Made by a program: the position numbers and the translations under genes
Shown here: one piece after another, positions 13,864 to 22,272 of the stretch
Layout: every line of letters starts with the position of its first letter
Position numbering within the stretch: the stretch's first letter is position 1
NCBI GenBank assembly: GCA_022843265.1
Contig: JALHNZ010000038.1
Location: 1-32,511 of the forward strand
Reading direction: 5' to 3'
Length of the DNA: 32,511 nt
Origin: Gemmatimonadaceae bacterium
GTDB lineage: Bacteria > Gemmatimonadota > Gemmatimonadetes > Gemmatimonadales > Gemmatimonadaceae
Notes under the pieces: model-generated
Database searches by the model: none
What the model was told of the DNA's origin: nothing
The model's input: the letters and a program-made list of their open reading frames with translations, nothing else

Positions 13864-16161
13864 ATGTCCGCGCGATCGGTCCCTGAACTCATATGCCTTG
13901 AATCTGCCGCCCCTCTCCTGGACGCGGTCGGAGATGCCGTTGTGCTGCTCGATGACGCGCGGCGCGTGGTGTGGCTGAACGGGCCTGCTGCCGTGCTCGC
14001 CGCAGCGCTGGGTATTGATGCACAAACGCTGATCGGACGGGGCCTGCAGGAGCTGATGGGCGAAGCGTCCGGTACGGCGCTTTACGACGCGGTGATGGCG
14101 AACATCGACGATGCGCTCAGGATGCAGGATACCCGCACATTGATGGCCGTTTCCGACCACCTCGCGCTTCCGCTGCGACTGCGCATTGTACCGTGCGCCG
14201 ATGGCGTGGCGATCGTAGCCCGGGAGCGCAATGATGATCAGGCACTTAAGCGGGTTCAGGAGCAGCATGAGCAGCGGTATCGTGCGTTGTTCGACGCGAT
14301 CCCGGTTCCATTGGTTGTCTATGCCCGGGAGTCTGCCACCATCCTCGCGGTGAACCACGCAATGCTCGCGCAGTTCGGCGGCCACGGCGAGTTGGTGGGT
14401 ACGCCCGTCAGCACGCTCGTGCACGCCGACGAGTTGCCTCGGTTTGCCAGCGAGCGTCGCAAGGAGCGTCTGGACGCGCAATCGCAGGGGTTCTGGCACT
14501 TGAAGCGCGGCGACGATTCGACCATGCTGGCCGAAGTGACCACGTTCGATCTGCAGTTCTTTGGACAGGGCGCGCGACTCGCCATGGTTCGCGATGTCAC
14601 CGAATCGAGACGCCTTGGAGCGGATCTGCAACTGCTTCGGGCCGCAATCGGATGTATCAACGATCTGATTGTGATTACGCGCGCCGAATCGAGCGACGAT
14701 GGTACGCACCCGATTGTGTTTGTGAATGAAGCGTTCGAACGACACACCGGATGGTTGCGCGACGAAGTCATGGGCAGGTCCAGTACACTGCTTGATGGCC
14801 CACGCACTGATCAGCACGTGATTGCGCGAGTTCGTGAGCACCTGCGACGCGGAGCCAGTGTTCGCGCCGATATCCTGCACTACACGAAAGAAGGGCGCGA
14901 ATACTGGGTCGAGCTTGTCATCGTGCCGGTCTACGACGACGCAGGCCTGCATACGCATTGGGTCGCGGTGCACCGCGATATTTCCGAGCGCAAGTTGCTG
15001 GAAGAGCAGTTGTTCCAGTCGCAGAAGATGGAAGCGGTGGGCAGACTGGCTGGCGGCATTGCTCACGATTTCAACAATGTGCTCACGGCGATCAGCGGCT
15101 TCAGTGAGCTATTGCTGGAGGAACTTCCTGCTGGCGAGGGGCCGCACGAGGAAGTGCAGCAGATTCGCGCCGCGGCGGCTCGCGCCACCGCGCTGACACG
15201 ACAGTTGCTGGCGTTCAGTCGCAAACAGATCATGCGTCCGCGCACGGTTGATGTGGCGTCGCTTGTGCGTGACATGGAGCGGCTGCTTGAACGTGCGGTG
15301 ACGGAGGAAATTTCGATCCGTATGCACATTGCGGATCGCACGCCTACCGTGCTCGCTGATCCCATACAGCTGGAGCAGGTGCTGCTGAACCTTACGGTGA
15401 ATGCGGCCGAAGCCATGCCCGACGGTGGAGTGCTCACGATCGAAGTGAGTGATGTTGCACTCGGTGAGTCGTATGCGCATCGACATCATGGCGTGCTACC
15501 CGGGCACTATATCTGCCTGGTGGTGAGCGACAGCGGCGTGGGGATGGACCGAGTGACGCGTGAGCGAATATTCGAGCCATTCTTTACCACGAAAGCCGGT
15601 GGCACCGGGCTCGGCCTCTCAACCGTCTATGGCATTGTGCGTCAGAGTGGTGGGCACATCTGGGTGTACAGCGAAACAGGTGTGGGCAGCACGTTCAAGA
15701 TCTATTTGCCGGTCGCTTCGGGCGAAGCGCCGATTGAGCCCGAAGGTGCACCCGAGTCCGAGGCTGTCGGCGGAAGCGAAACCATTCTGGTCGTCGAAGA
15801 CGAGGCGCTCGTGCGCGATGTGACGCGCGCCATGCTATCGCGTCGCGGCTATCGCGTGTTGGTGGCCAAGGACGGCGAAAACGCACTCGCGGTAGCGGCC
15901 AATCACATCGGAGTCATCGATCTGCTGCTCACCGATGTGATCATGCCGCGCGCAAACGGACGCCGAGTGGCCGAGCAGCTGCGAATGATGCGTCCCGAAG
16001 TGCGCGTGGTGTATATGTCAGGCTATACGGAGGACGCCATAGTGCACCATGGTGTGCTCGAAGCGGGTATTGTGCTGCTGGAAAAACCTTTTACCGAGCA
16101 AGCACTCGCGCGAACGGTGCGCGAGGTGCTCGATGCCTCGAAGGATCGACCGCAGAAGTAA
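13864..16161 (+). CDS. Hybrid histidine kinase with three PAS domains and a C-terminal receiver
   Basis: This 765-residue sensor has no obvious membrane segment, so it is probably cytoplasmic. Domain order: PAS at about 13-115, PAS at about 135-250, a LOV-like PAS at about 255-375, HisKA with phospho-acceptor His401 in GGIAHDFNN, HATPase_c (ATP-lid motifs VSDSGVGMD and GGTGLGLSTVYGI), then a receiver at about 640-755 with Asp691 in LLLTDVIMP and the Lys in LEKPF. The third PAS keeps the LOV-like surroundings (TGWLRDEVMGRSSTLLDG) but has Ser307 where photoactive LOV proteins have Cys, so flavin-adduct photochemistry is not expected. The signal is unknown. No separate response regulator is adjacent. 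It converges on another kinase gene. Confidence 0.9.
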   Translation: MSARSVPELICLESAAPLLDAVGDAVVLLDDARRVVWLNGPAAVLAAALGIDAQTLIGRGLQELMGEASGTALYDAVMANIDDALRMQDTRTLMAVSDHLALPLRLRIVPCADGVAIVARERNDDQALKRVQEQHEQRYRALFDAIPVPLVVYARESATILAVNHAMLAQFGGHGELVGTPVSTLVHADELPRFASERRKERLDAQSQGFWHLKRGDDSTMLAEVTTFDLQFFGQGARLAMVRDVTESRRLGADLQLLRAAIGCINDLIVITRAESSDDGTHPIVFVNEAFERHTGWLRDEVMGRSSTLLDGPRTDQHVIARVREHLRRGASVRADILHYTKEGREYWVELVIVPVYDDAGLHTHWVAVHRDISERKLLEEQLFQSQKMEAVGRLAGGIAHDFNNVLTAISGFSELLLEELPAGEGPHEEVQQIRAAAARATALTRQLLAFSRKQIMRPRTVDVASLVRDMERLLERAVTEEISIRMHIADRTPTVLADPIQLEQVLLNLTVNAAEAMPDGGVLTIEVSDVALGESYAHRHHGVLPGHYICLVVSDSGVGMDRVTRERIFEPFFTTKAGGTGLGLSTVYGIVRQSGGHIWVYSETGVGSTFKIYLPVASGEAPIEPEGAPESEAVGGSETILVVEDEALVRDVTRAMLSRRGYRVLVAKDGENALAVAANHIGVIDLLLTDVIMPRANGRRVAEQLRMMRPEVRVVYMSGYTEDAIVHHGVLEAGIVLLEKPFTEQALARTVREVLDASKDRPQK

Positions 16162-16202
16162 GGCGCGAGAAAACGCCGGTCCAAACGCGCGATGCGAGTG
16201 TT

Positions 16203-17876
16203 TCAGCTCTGCACGGATGGCAGCCACACACGAAAAGACGCGCCGCTACCGACGTCGCTTTGCACGGTGCACAGCCCACCGGACTGCGCGACAATGCCGT
16301 ACACGGTGGCGAGTCCCAGCCCCATGCCGGCGCCAACATCACGTGTCGTAAAGAACGGCTCGAAGACACGGTCGATCAACTGCGGGCTGATGCCGTGCCC
16401 GTTGTCGCGCACGGTGAGCGTGACCCACGTGCCGGGAGGCACCGCCATCGGTCGCGCGGTGAGTGGAGCCGTGAGTGTGGTGACTCCCGTGGAGATGCGC
16501 ATCACACCGCCGTCGGCCATCGAATCGCGCGCGTTGAGCGCCAACTGCATGATGACTTCGTGAAGCTGCGTCGCGTCGGCGTATACCATGACCGATTCAC
16601 TGGCGAGCGACGTCTCAATGGCGATGGATTCGGGGAGCGCTCGCACAACCGTTGGCATCGCCGCTGCGAGCACGCTGTGCAGCGAAATGAGCTGCGGGTC
16701 GAGCAACTGCTGACGACTGAATGCCAGTAGTTTGCGCGTCAGTTCGGTGGCACGCGCCGCCGCGCGGCGAACCTCATCGATTTCTGTTTGCGCTTCAGTC
16801 GCGAACGGCGTGAGCAACATCAACTCGGCGTTGGCCGCAATGACGGTCAGCAGATTGTTGAAGTCATGCGCCACGCCACCGGCCAGCAGACCGATGGCGT
16901 CAAGTTTTTTCGCTTCTCGCACCTGCGCTTCGCGACGCCCGCGCACCGCATCGGCATGACGAGCCACGCTGATATCACGCAGCGTGACGATCAGTCCCGC
17001 ACCCATCACAGACGCGCGGGCGTCGAACCAGCGATCACTCGCTTGATTGTGCCACGTGCAACTCGCCGGCAGTCGCGTATCAAGGGCCCGCTGCCACGAC
17101 GCCAGCACAGCGCTGTCCACGAGGGCGCCAAGCGCGAGTCGTGCGTCTTGTCCGACCACCGCATCGGGTGACATCGCAAGCCATTGTGCCATGGCGTCGT
17201 TGCACCAACTCACCTGCCAACGTGCATCAAGCACCAGCACGCCGTCGGGAAGCGCCGAGAGAACGTCGGTCGCGAGCGCGCCGCTCGTACGATCCTTGTG
17301 CGAACCAAGCGAGGTCACGCGCTCGAACGAAGCTGAAGGAGCGAGCAATGCACTGATCGCGGTGGAGAGAGAATCCAGCAGTTGCACGTCGCTGTCTGTC
17401 CACCAGCGCGGGATACCGTCCAACGCGCTGAGCGCGCCGTTTACCCGACCGCTTTCGTCGCGCAACGGCACGGCAAGCAGTGCCAACACGCGGTGGCCAC
17501 GCACAATGGGCGTGCTCTGCAGTAGCGGGTGGGCGCGTGTGTCTTCCACGATCAACGGTGCCGCTGACTGCTGCACCGCGTTCGAGAGGATCCCCGTGAG
17601 CTCCGTATCGCGTCCCAGCAGTGCCGAAATCCTCGAATCCGGGCGATCGGCGGTGCCGGAAATGGACGATTCCAGCGCGTCCGGTGACGCGCCGACAAGC
17701 ACCACCGGCACTCCCAGTACCCGGCGCGCAACGGCCGTGAGAGCCTCCACGGCACCGACAACGTCACGCGGGCGGCCACCGGGAGTAATGGCCGGGGACC
17801 GATCGGTAGAGGTTATTGGACCGATGCCTTCCCGCACACTGTCACGTGATGGGAAGGGAGCCGAAGCGTGCGTCAC
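16203..17876 (-). CDS. Cytoplasmic sensor histidine kinase (GAF-PAS-HisKA-HATPase)
   Basis: The 557 residues hold a GAF-like region at about 40-178 (PLIVEDTRAHPLLQ, LALLAVPLRDESGRVNGAL), a PAS domain at about 203-305 (LPDGVLVLDARWQVSWCNDA), HisKA with His337 in GGVAHDFNN and an ATPase domain with VRDNGHGIS and GMGLGLATVYGI. There is no receiver domain and no membrane segment. The HisKA and ATPase parts resemble those of the convergent hybrid kinase, so the two belong to the same subfamily. No dedicated response regulator is nearby; phosphotransfer to the neighbour's receiver is conceivable but unproven. A GAF domain suggests a small-molecule or redox input. Confidence 0.9.
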   Translation of the reverse strand: MTHASAPFPSRDSVREGIGPITSTDRSPAITPGGRPRDVVGAVEALTAVARRVLGVPVVLVGASPDALESSISGTADRPDSRISALLGRDTELTGILSNAVQQSAAPLIVEDTRAHPLLQSTPIVRGHRVLALLAVPLRDESGRVNGALSALDGIPRWWTDSDVQLLDSLSTAISALLAPSASFERVTSLGSHKDRTSGALATDVLSALPDGVLVLDARWQVSWCNDAMAQWLAMSPDAVVGQDARLALGALVDSAVLASWQRALDTRLPASCTWHNQASDRWFDARASVMGAGLIVTLRDISVARHADAVRGRREAQVREAKKLDAIGLLAGGVAHDFNNLLTVIAANAELMLLTPFATEAQTEIDEVRRAAARATELTRKLLAFSRQQLLDPQLISLHSVLAAAMPTVVRALPESIAIETSLASESVMVYADATQLHEVIMQLALNARDSMADGGVMRISTGVTTLTAPLTARPMAVPPGTWVTLTVRDNGHGISPQLIDRVFEPFFTTRDVGAGMGLGLATVYGIVAQSGGLCTVQSDVGSGASFRVWLPSVQS

Positions 17877-17933
17877 GACAGCTGAGGAAGCGAAGCGGGG
17901 GGCGGTGCGGGAGCGTCTCGAGGGGAATCTCGT

Positions 17934-17963
17934 AGTGTATCACGCCAAACAAACTCCTGCCAT
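17934..17963 (-). promoter_or_regulatory. Possible promoter of the GAF-PAS kinase gene
   Basis: On the minus strand an extended -10 element, TGATACACT, has its hexamer at 17934-17939. An ATGGCA -35-like hexamer lies at 17958-17963, with 18 bases between. It is 58 bases upstream of the kinase start. The match is moderate. Confidence 0.35.
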
Positions 17964-18082
17964 GCTACCGCCGAGCTCGCCAACTCGTCCCCGGGGTCCT
18001 ATAGCGGAGCTCGCTACAATCAGTAGTTTCCAATTTCGCCCGTGACGTTTCGTCGCGTCCCTCGTCTCATTTTCTTTTCGCC

Positions 18083-18643
18083 ATGGTCCGACTCCCCGTG
18101 CCGTCGCAGCCCACTCTCCGGCCCTTCGATGTGGCGGTGGCCCTGCGCTTGTTGCTCGAACCGGAAGATCGGTACGAACCGTTGGCTGAGGCATTGGCCA
18201 CAAGTACAAGCGCGGTGCATCGCGGCGTCGCACGATTGCAATCCGCGGGGATTTTGCGGGCGGGTAGTCGCACCATCGCGCGACCGGCGCTGCGTGAATT
18301 CATTCTTCACGGCGTGCGCTATGCGTTTCCTCCGCTTCGCGGGCACGAGGTGCTCGGCATGCCGACGGCATGGTCGCACCCGGCGATTGCCGCGTTGCTC
18401 ACTGCCGACACGCAGCCCGACGGCCTGCGGCCGCACGTGTGGCCCGAAGAATCCGGCACGGTACGCGGTGATATGCTCGTCCCCTTATTCCCATCCACGG
18501 GGAAGGTGGCGAAGCAGGATCCACGACTCTATGAGCTGCTCGCGGCCGTCGACGCAGTACGGCTGGGGTCGCCAGCCGTTCGCCGTTTGGTGAGCGATTT
18601 TCTTGCGGAGCGTATCTTGTGGGGCGAGGAAGTCACCGCGTAA
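18083..18643 (+). CDS. Putative winged-helix DNA-binding protein of unknown role
   Basis: This 186-residue protein has a helix-turn-helix-like region at about 20-62: DVAVALRLLLEP, then LAEALATSTSAVHRGVARLQ as the recognition part, then a turn SAGILR. The remainder, with HGVRYAFPPLRG, GMPTAWSHP and HVWPEESGTVRG, looks conserved but I do not recognise a function. There is no membrane segment or signal peptide. The ATG at 18083 has no clear ribosome binding site; TACAAT at 18015-18020 is a possible -10 with no good -35. It is divergent from the kinase gene at 16203-17876 and converges with the ArsR gene, 12 bases away. Whether it controls either neighbour is not evident. Confidence 0.6.
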   Translation: MVRLPVPSQPTLRPFDVAVALRLLLEPEDRYEPLAEALATSTSAVHRGVARLQSAGILRAGSRTIARPALREFILHGVRYAFPPLRGHEVLGMPTAWSHPAIAALLTADTQPDGLRPHVWPEESGTVRGDMLVPLFPSTGKVAKQDPRLYELLAAVDAVRLGSPAVRRLVSDFLAERILWGEEVTA

Positions 18644-18655
18644 ACGCGCGGCCGT

Positions 18656-19006
18656 TTATCTCGCCACGAGCGCACGTTCCTGCGCTTTGACATCACGCAG
18701 CACGCGTCCGCACACGAGATCACAGAGCGTGAGCACATCGTCGTCGGCCAGCGCGTAATACACGAACAGGCCATCTTTGCGGCGTGATACAAAGCCCGCC
18801 GCGTGCAGCTGTTGCAACTGCTTTGATGCATTAGCCAGTGAAAGTCCGGTGCTCGCCACAAGATCACCAACCGCCATTTCTCCAGACTGCAGCGCGTGCA
18901 GCAACACCAGGCGCGTGGGTTCGGCGAGCGCCTTGAAGCGGTCGGCCACCTGATCCATCATGGCGGGCGTCAGCGATTTGGGAGCGCGACGTCGGGGCGC
19001 ATTCAT
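18656..19006 (-). CDS. ArsR/SmtB-family repressor of the sulfur operon
   Basis: This 116-residue winged-helix repressor shows the ArsR family pattern: ALAEPTRLVLLHALQSGEM, then VGDLVASTGLSLANASKQL as the DNA-reading helix, then the wing VSRRKDGLFVYYAL. Its only cysteines are Cys95 and Cys99 in LCDLVCG in the C-terminal helix, a C-x3-C pair that could form a metal site or a disulfide/polysulfide bridge. The known persulfide sensors BigR and SqrR use a different, more widely spaced pair. The ATG overlaps the CstB-like stop by 4 bases, but the gene also has its own strong ribosome binding site (GGAGGT at 19013-19018, 6 bases away). It is the last gene of the operon and probably autoregulates it. 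Confidence 0.85.
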   Translation of the reverse strand: MNAPRRRAPKSLTPAMMDQVADRFKALAEPTRLVLLHALQSGEMAVGDLVASTGLSLANASKQLQQLHAAGFVSRRKDGLFVYYALADDDVLTLCDLVCGRVLRDVKAQERALVAR

Positions 19007-20460
19007 GCGACCACCTCCGTTCCTCGCTCCACGGGCAGTCCAGCCGAACTCCAGCCGGCGAATCCGCCCGTCAGGTTAATCACGTCCTGTCGACCGCCGC
19101 GCATCAATACACTGGCGCCAATCATCGAGCGCGCACCGCTCTGGCACTGGACCACGATGGAACGGTGCGGATCGAGTGATGCAACTGCACTCGGCAGCAG
19201 TCCAACCGGAATATTGCGTGCGTTCGGCAAATGACCCGCGTCGTACTCTGACTGCGCGCGAACATCAAGCACCTGCCAGTCTTCGGTGTCACGCCGCGTG
19301 GCCAGCGAGGTGGCGTCAATTTGCGGCACGATGGCAAACGCCTGTCCACTGCGTTCCCACGTCGAGAAGGCAGACGCATCGAACCACCCCGCCACACGAT
19401 CCAGACCAATCAGCATCATGTCATGCACGGCGTGCAGCACGGCGTCGGGCACGATGTCTCCGGTAGCGGTTTCATCCGTGAGCAGGTACAGATCGGCGTC
19501 GTATGGCAACAACCAGCCAGCCCACGTCGCGAACGTGCGTGAGTGCGGAATTGACAGTGAACCCGGAATGTGTGCGGCAGCAAACGCGGCGGCCGCGCGC
19601 ACGTCCACAATCCACGCCTTGTTGTGCACAAGCGTTGGCAGGATCGAGGCGTCAAGCAAACGCGGTGGTGCCATGTTACCCAGCACGGGCGGGCCATCGC
19701 GGTTGATGCGCTTCATCTGTGCGAAATACGCTGGCGGGTCTGGCTGCCCTTCCAGCACCATGGTAACGAACTCAGTTTCGCTCGTGGTACCAACACCCCA
19801 ATTCGCGCGCTTCTCGTAGCCAACAGTCGATGACGGCACGGCGCCAAGTGCTTTGCCGCACGCCGACCCTGCGCCATGCCCAGGCCACACCTGCAAGTGA
19901 TCGGGCAGGGCACGAAACTGTTCGAGCGAGTGAAACAACGTGCGCGCACCGGCTTCCATGGTATTCGCGACCTTCGCCGCTTTCTCCAGCAGATCCGGGC
20001 GGCCGACATCACCGACGAACACAAAATCGCCCGTCACGACGCCCATGGCGCCAGCGCCAGCCGGCTGATCGGTCACGACGAACGACAGATGCTCCGGTGT
20101 GTGTCCCGGAGTGTGCAACACATCCACGCGAATATTGCCCACGTTGATGACGTCACCGTGTCGCACAAGCGTGGCGCCGTCCGCCGCCGCAAACGCGTAC
20201 TGCCAGTCGGTGCCACCTTCTGCCGACAAGTACAGTGTGGCGCCGGTGCGCGACGCGAGCTCACGCGCACCCGACACAAAGTCGGCATGAATGTGGGTTT
20301 CTGTGACGTGCGTAATGCGCAGACCTTCTGCAGCGGCAACCGTGAGATACGGCTGCACATCGCGGAGCGGATCAATCACAATCGCGTCTCCGGTTGCCTG
20401 ACAGCCAATCATATAACTCGCCTGGGCGAGCGACTGGTCATAGAACTGTCGAAAGAACAC
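19003..20460 (-). CDS. cstB: CstB-like persulfide dioxygenase - pseudo-rhodanese - rhodanese fusion
   Basis: This 485-residue enzyme has the three-part layout of Staphylococcus CstB, which oxidises persulfides and yields thiosulfate. Residues 1-240 are an ETHE1-type metallo-beta-lactamase-fold dioxygenase with THIHADF (His56, His58, Asp60), His120 in HTPGH, Asp145 and His195. Cys201 lies in GSACGK, at the position number I recall for a key CstB cysteine. Residues about 280-360 form a rhodanese-like domain whose active-site Cys is lost (LYLLTDE). Residues about 385-480 form an intact rhodanese with Cys439 in VVQCQSGARS. The GTG at 20460 is chosen because it gives the family start MFFRQFYDQ and has GGAGGT 5 bases upstream. 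The operon with TauE/SafE and ArsR supports sulfide or persulfide detoxification. Confidence 0.9.
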   Translation of the reverse strand: MFFRQFYDQSLAQASYMIGCQATGDAIVIDPLRDVQPYLTVAAAEGLRITHVTETHIHADFVSGARELASRTGATLYLSAEGGTDWQYAFAAADGATLVRHGDVINVGNIRVDVLHTPGHTPEHLSFVVTDQPAGAGAMGVVTGDFVFVGDVGRPDLLEKAAKVANTMEAGARTLFHSLEQFRALPDHLQVWPGHGAGSACGKALGAVPSSTVGYEKRANWGVGTTSETEFVTMVLEGQPDPPAYFAQMKRINRDGPPVLGNMAPPRLLDASILPTLVHNKAWIVDVRAAAAFAAAHIPGSLSIPHSRTFATWAGWLLPYDADLYLLTDETATGDIVPDAVLHAVHDMMLIGLDRVAGWFDASAFSTWERSGQAFAIVPQIDATSLATRRDTEDWQVLDVRAQSEYDAGHLPNARNIPVGLLPSAVASLDPHRSIVVQCQSGARSMIGASVLMRGGRQDVINLTGGFAGWSSAGLPVERGTEVVA

Positions 20461-20461
20461 G

Positions 20462-21274
20462 CTACACCTCCGATTGGTGATCGCCTGAAGCCGCGTGCGG
20501 CACGGCCGCCGTCGCTTCACGCGTGAACACGCCGCGATTCTGGTACATCACAAAACTGCCAACCACAAGCAGGAGCACGCCGAACGTTCGACGCAACACG
20601 GACTGCGGCACGCGTTGCGCGGTGGAGGTGCCAATCGCGACGCCGAGCAGAGCCACACCGATAAAGGGAATCAGCAGGGCAAAGGGCCATGTGACCTGGC
20701 CGATGTAGCCGATGGTGCCCGCCGTCGCATTCATCGCAATCACCGTGAGCGAGGTCCCGATAGCCACCCGCATGGGAATTCGCGCAAGTCGCACCAGCGC
20801 CGGCACGATCAAAAATCCGCCACCCACGCCAACCAGACCGGTCAGCACACCAACGCCGAGCCCGATCGGCGCCAACTCTCCGATCGCGACGCGCGCAACC
20901 TCGGGTTCGTTGAGGGGCACACCTTTGCGCGTCCGAAGCATCGAGATCGCAGCGAACAACATCACCGTCGCAAACAACAGCATTTGCGTCTGTCCGGAAA
21001 TCCACTGCGCCGCGCGCGCGCCGGCAAAGCCGCCAATCATCGCAAACGCGCCGAATGTCACGGCGATCCGCGCATGTACATTGCCGGCGCGCCAATGCCC
21101 AAGCGCACCAAACAGGCTGCTCAGCGCGACAATGGGGAGTGACGCCGCAATCGCCGTTTTCGCATCAAGACCCGACACATACGTGAGTACGGGAACTGTG
21201 AGAATCGATCCACCGCCGCCGAGCATGCCCAGGGCCACGCCAATGAGCAGTGCAAACGCGAGGGTCAACACCAT
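20462..21274 (-). CDS. TauE/SafE-family sulfite/organosulfonate exporter
   Basis: This 270-residue inner-membrane protein has about eight hydrophobic segments and the two family repeats: LGMLGGGGSILTVPVL near residue 16 and GLVGVGGGFLIVPAL near residue 145. TauE/SafE proteins export sulfite or other sulfur anions. The gene stands first in a three-gene operon, one base before the CstB-like GTG, which fits removal of sulfite made by persulfide oxidation. The ATG at 21274 has AGGA 8 bases upstream. The ribosome binding site of the next gene lies within its last codons. Confidence 0.9.
   Translation of the reverse strand: MVLTLAFALLIGVALGMLGGGGSILTVPVLTYVSGLDAKTAIAASLPIVALSSLFGALGHWRAGNVHARIAVTFGAFAMIGGFAGARAAQWISGQTQMLLFATVMLFAAISMLRTRKGVPLNEPEVARVAIGELAPIGLGVGVLTGLVGVGGGFLIVPALVRLARIPMRVAIGTSLTVIAMNATAGTIGYIGQVTWPFALLIPFIGVALLGVAIGTSTAQRVPQSVLRRTFGVLLLVVGSFVMYQNRGVFTREATAAVPHAASGDHQSEV
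20466..20471 (-). promoter_or_regulatory. Ribosome binding site fixing the cstB GTG start
   Basis: GGAGGT on the minus strand lies 5 bases before GTG at 20460. It overrides the longer open frame that begins at 20520 inside the TauE/SafE gene. Confidence 0.85.
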
Positions 21275-21284
21275 ACGTCGTTCC

Positions 21285-21334
21285 TGAACTGTTCAACCAT
21301 TTAGAAGAATAGTACGATTGCGCGTTGAGCGCAA
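21285..21334 (-). promoter_or_regulatory. Promoter and candidate ArsR operator of the sulfur operon
   Basis: On the minus strand a -35 TTGCGC (21329-21334) and a -10 TATTCT (21306-21311) are 17 bases apart. The perfect 11-base palindrome TGAACAGTTCA (21285-21295) lies about 10 bases downstream of the -10, just before the TauE/SafE ribosome binding site, where a repressor would block transcription. A second inverted repeat, TTGCGC-GTTGA-GCGCAA (21318-21334 on +), overlaps the -35. Either dyad could be bound by the operon's own ArsR protein. Confidence 0.6.
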
Positions 21335-21388
21335 GTTGCTGTGGTGCCGCGGCGGATCGCGCATGATCGCCGACTGGACACATCCACG

Positions 21389-22117
21389 CTACGCGCCAAG
21401 CGCACTCCACAGCACGGCCGCGAGGGAGGCGCCGATGAGCGGTCCCACCACGGGAATCCAGGCGTAGGACCAGTCGCTCTCACCCTTGCCGGCGATTGGA
21501 AGTATCGCGTGCGCGATACGCGGCCCCAGATCGCGCGCCGGGTTGATCGCGTAGCCCGTCGTGCCACCGAGCGAGAGTCCGATGCCCCAGACCAGCGCCG
21601 CGACGAGCACGGCGCCAAGGTTGGTGGCGGGCGACGTACCCGCCACGCCCGCGGAGCCCAGCGCAAACGCGCCGATCAACAGCACGAAGGTGCCAATAAC
21701 TTCGCTGATAACGTTTGGCACCGTTTGCCGAATCGCGGGCGCGGTGCAGAAGCACGCATGCTTGAGGTCAGTGCTCGGCGTCTCCTTCCAGTGCGGCAGG
21801 TAGTGCAGCCAGACGAGTGTGGCGCCAAGGATTGCGCCGCCAAATTGCGCGGCCACGTGAAACAGAGCGTCGGTCGCCGTGCGCTCGCCCCGCAACACAT
21901 TGGCGAGCGTGACCGCCGGATTCAGCTCGCCGGGGGCGCCAAGTGCCAGCGCGGCCGCAACGCCGATCAATACACCGATGGCCCAACCTGTCGTGATGAC
22001 AATCCATCCAGCGTTGTGGCTCTTTGTTTTTTCGAGGACCACACCGGCCACGACGCCGTTACCGAACAGAATGAGCAGACAAGTACCAACGAATTCACCG
22101 ATAACGCTCTGGGGCAT
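21389..22117 (-). CDS. glpF: Aquaglyceroporin (MIP family, GlpF-like)
   Basis: This 242-residue membrane channel has the two NPA half-helices of the aquaporin family: GELNPAVT at about 64-71 and YAINPARD at about 189-196. The Asp after the second NPAR box is typical of glycerol facilitators rather than strict water channels. About six hydrophobic segments are present and the length fits. I take the ATG at 22117 (MPQSVIGEFVGT); the open frame runs to 22186 without a better start, although AGGAG lies 33 bases upstream. No glycerol kinase or glycerol-3-phosphate dehydrogenase is adjacent, so the solute (glycerol or another small polyol) is inferred from family residues only. Confidence 0.85.
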   Translation of the reverse strand: MPQSVIGEFVGTCLLILFGNGVVAGVVLEKTKSHNAGWIVITTGWAIGVLIGVAAALALGAPGELNPAVTLANVLRGERTATDALFHVAAQFGGAILGATLVWLHYLPHWKETPSTDLKHACFCTAPAIRQTVPNVISEVIGTFVLLIGAFALGSAGVAGTSPATNLGAVLVAALVWGIGLSLGGTTGYAINPARDLGPRIAHAILPIAGKGESDWSYAWIPVVGPLIGASLAAVLWSALGA

Positions 22118-22130
22118 ACGGCGGCGTATG
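22115..22130 (-). other. Hairpin containing the glpF start codon
   Basis: CATACG-GCGG-CGTATG (22115-22130) is a perfect 6-bp inverted repeat. On the minus strand its 3' arm contains the proposed glpF ATG. It could limit ribosome access, or the true start may differ. Confidence 0.35.
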
Positions 22131-22272
22131 AGAGGGGTAGATGAACAGCAACTCCTATTGAAGCCGCGAATATGCACACGGTGCACCGCGCCGAACAGAC
22201 AGCGGCCAGAGGTGTGACGAAGTTGCCACGCACGCTATGTCGGATCTTGCGGTGAAACGATAGTCTCAACGC

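Noticed and set aside
13762-15066. 434-codon open frame antisense to the hybrid kinase
   Set aside because: No family motif, His/Arg/Gln-rich shadow of the kinase coding sequence, which is well supported.
16162-16202. Possible terminator between the convergent kinases
   Set aside because: Only a 4-bp GGCG/CGCC stem with an A-rich loop is present, too weak to call.
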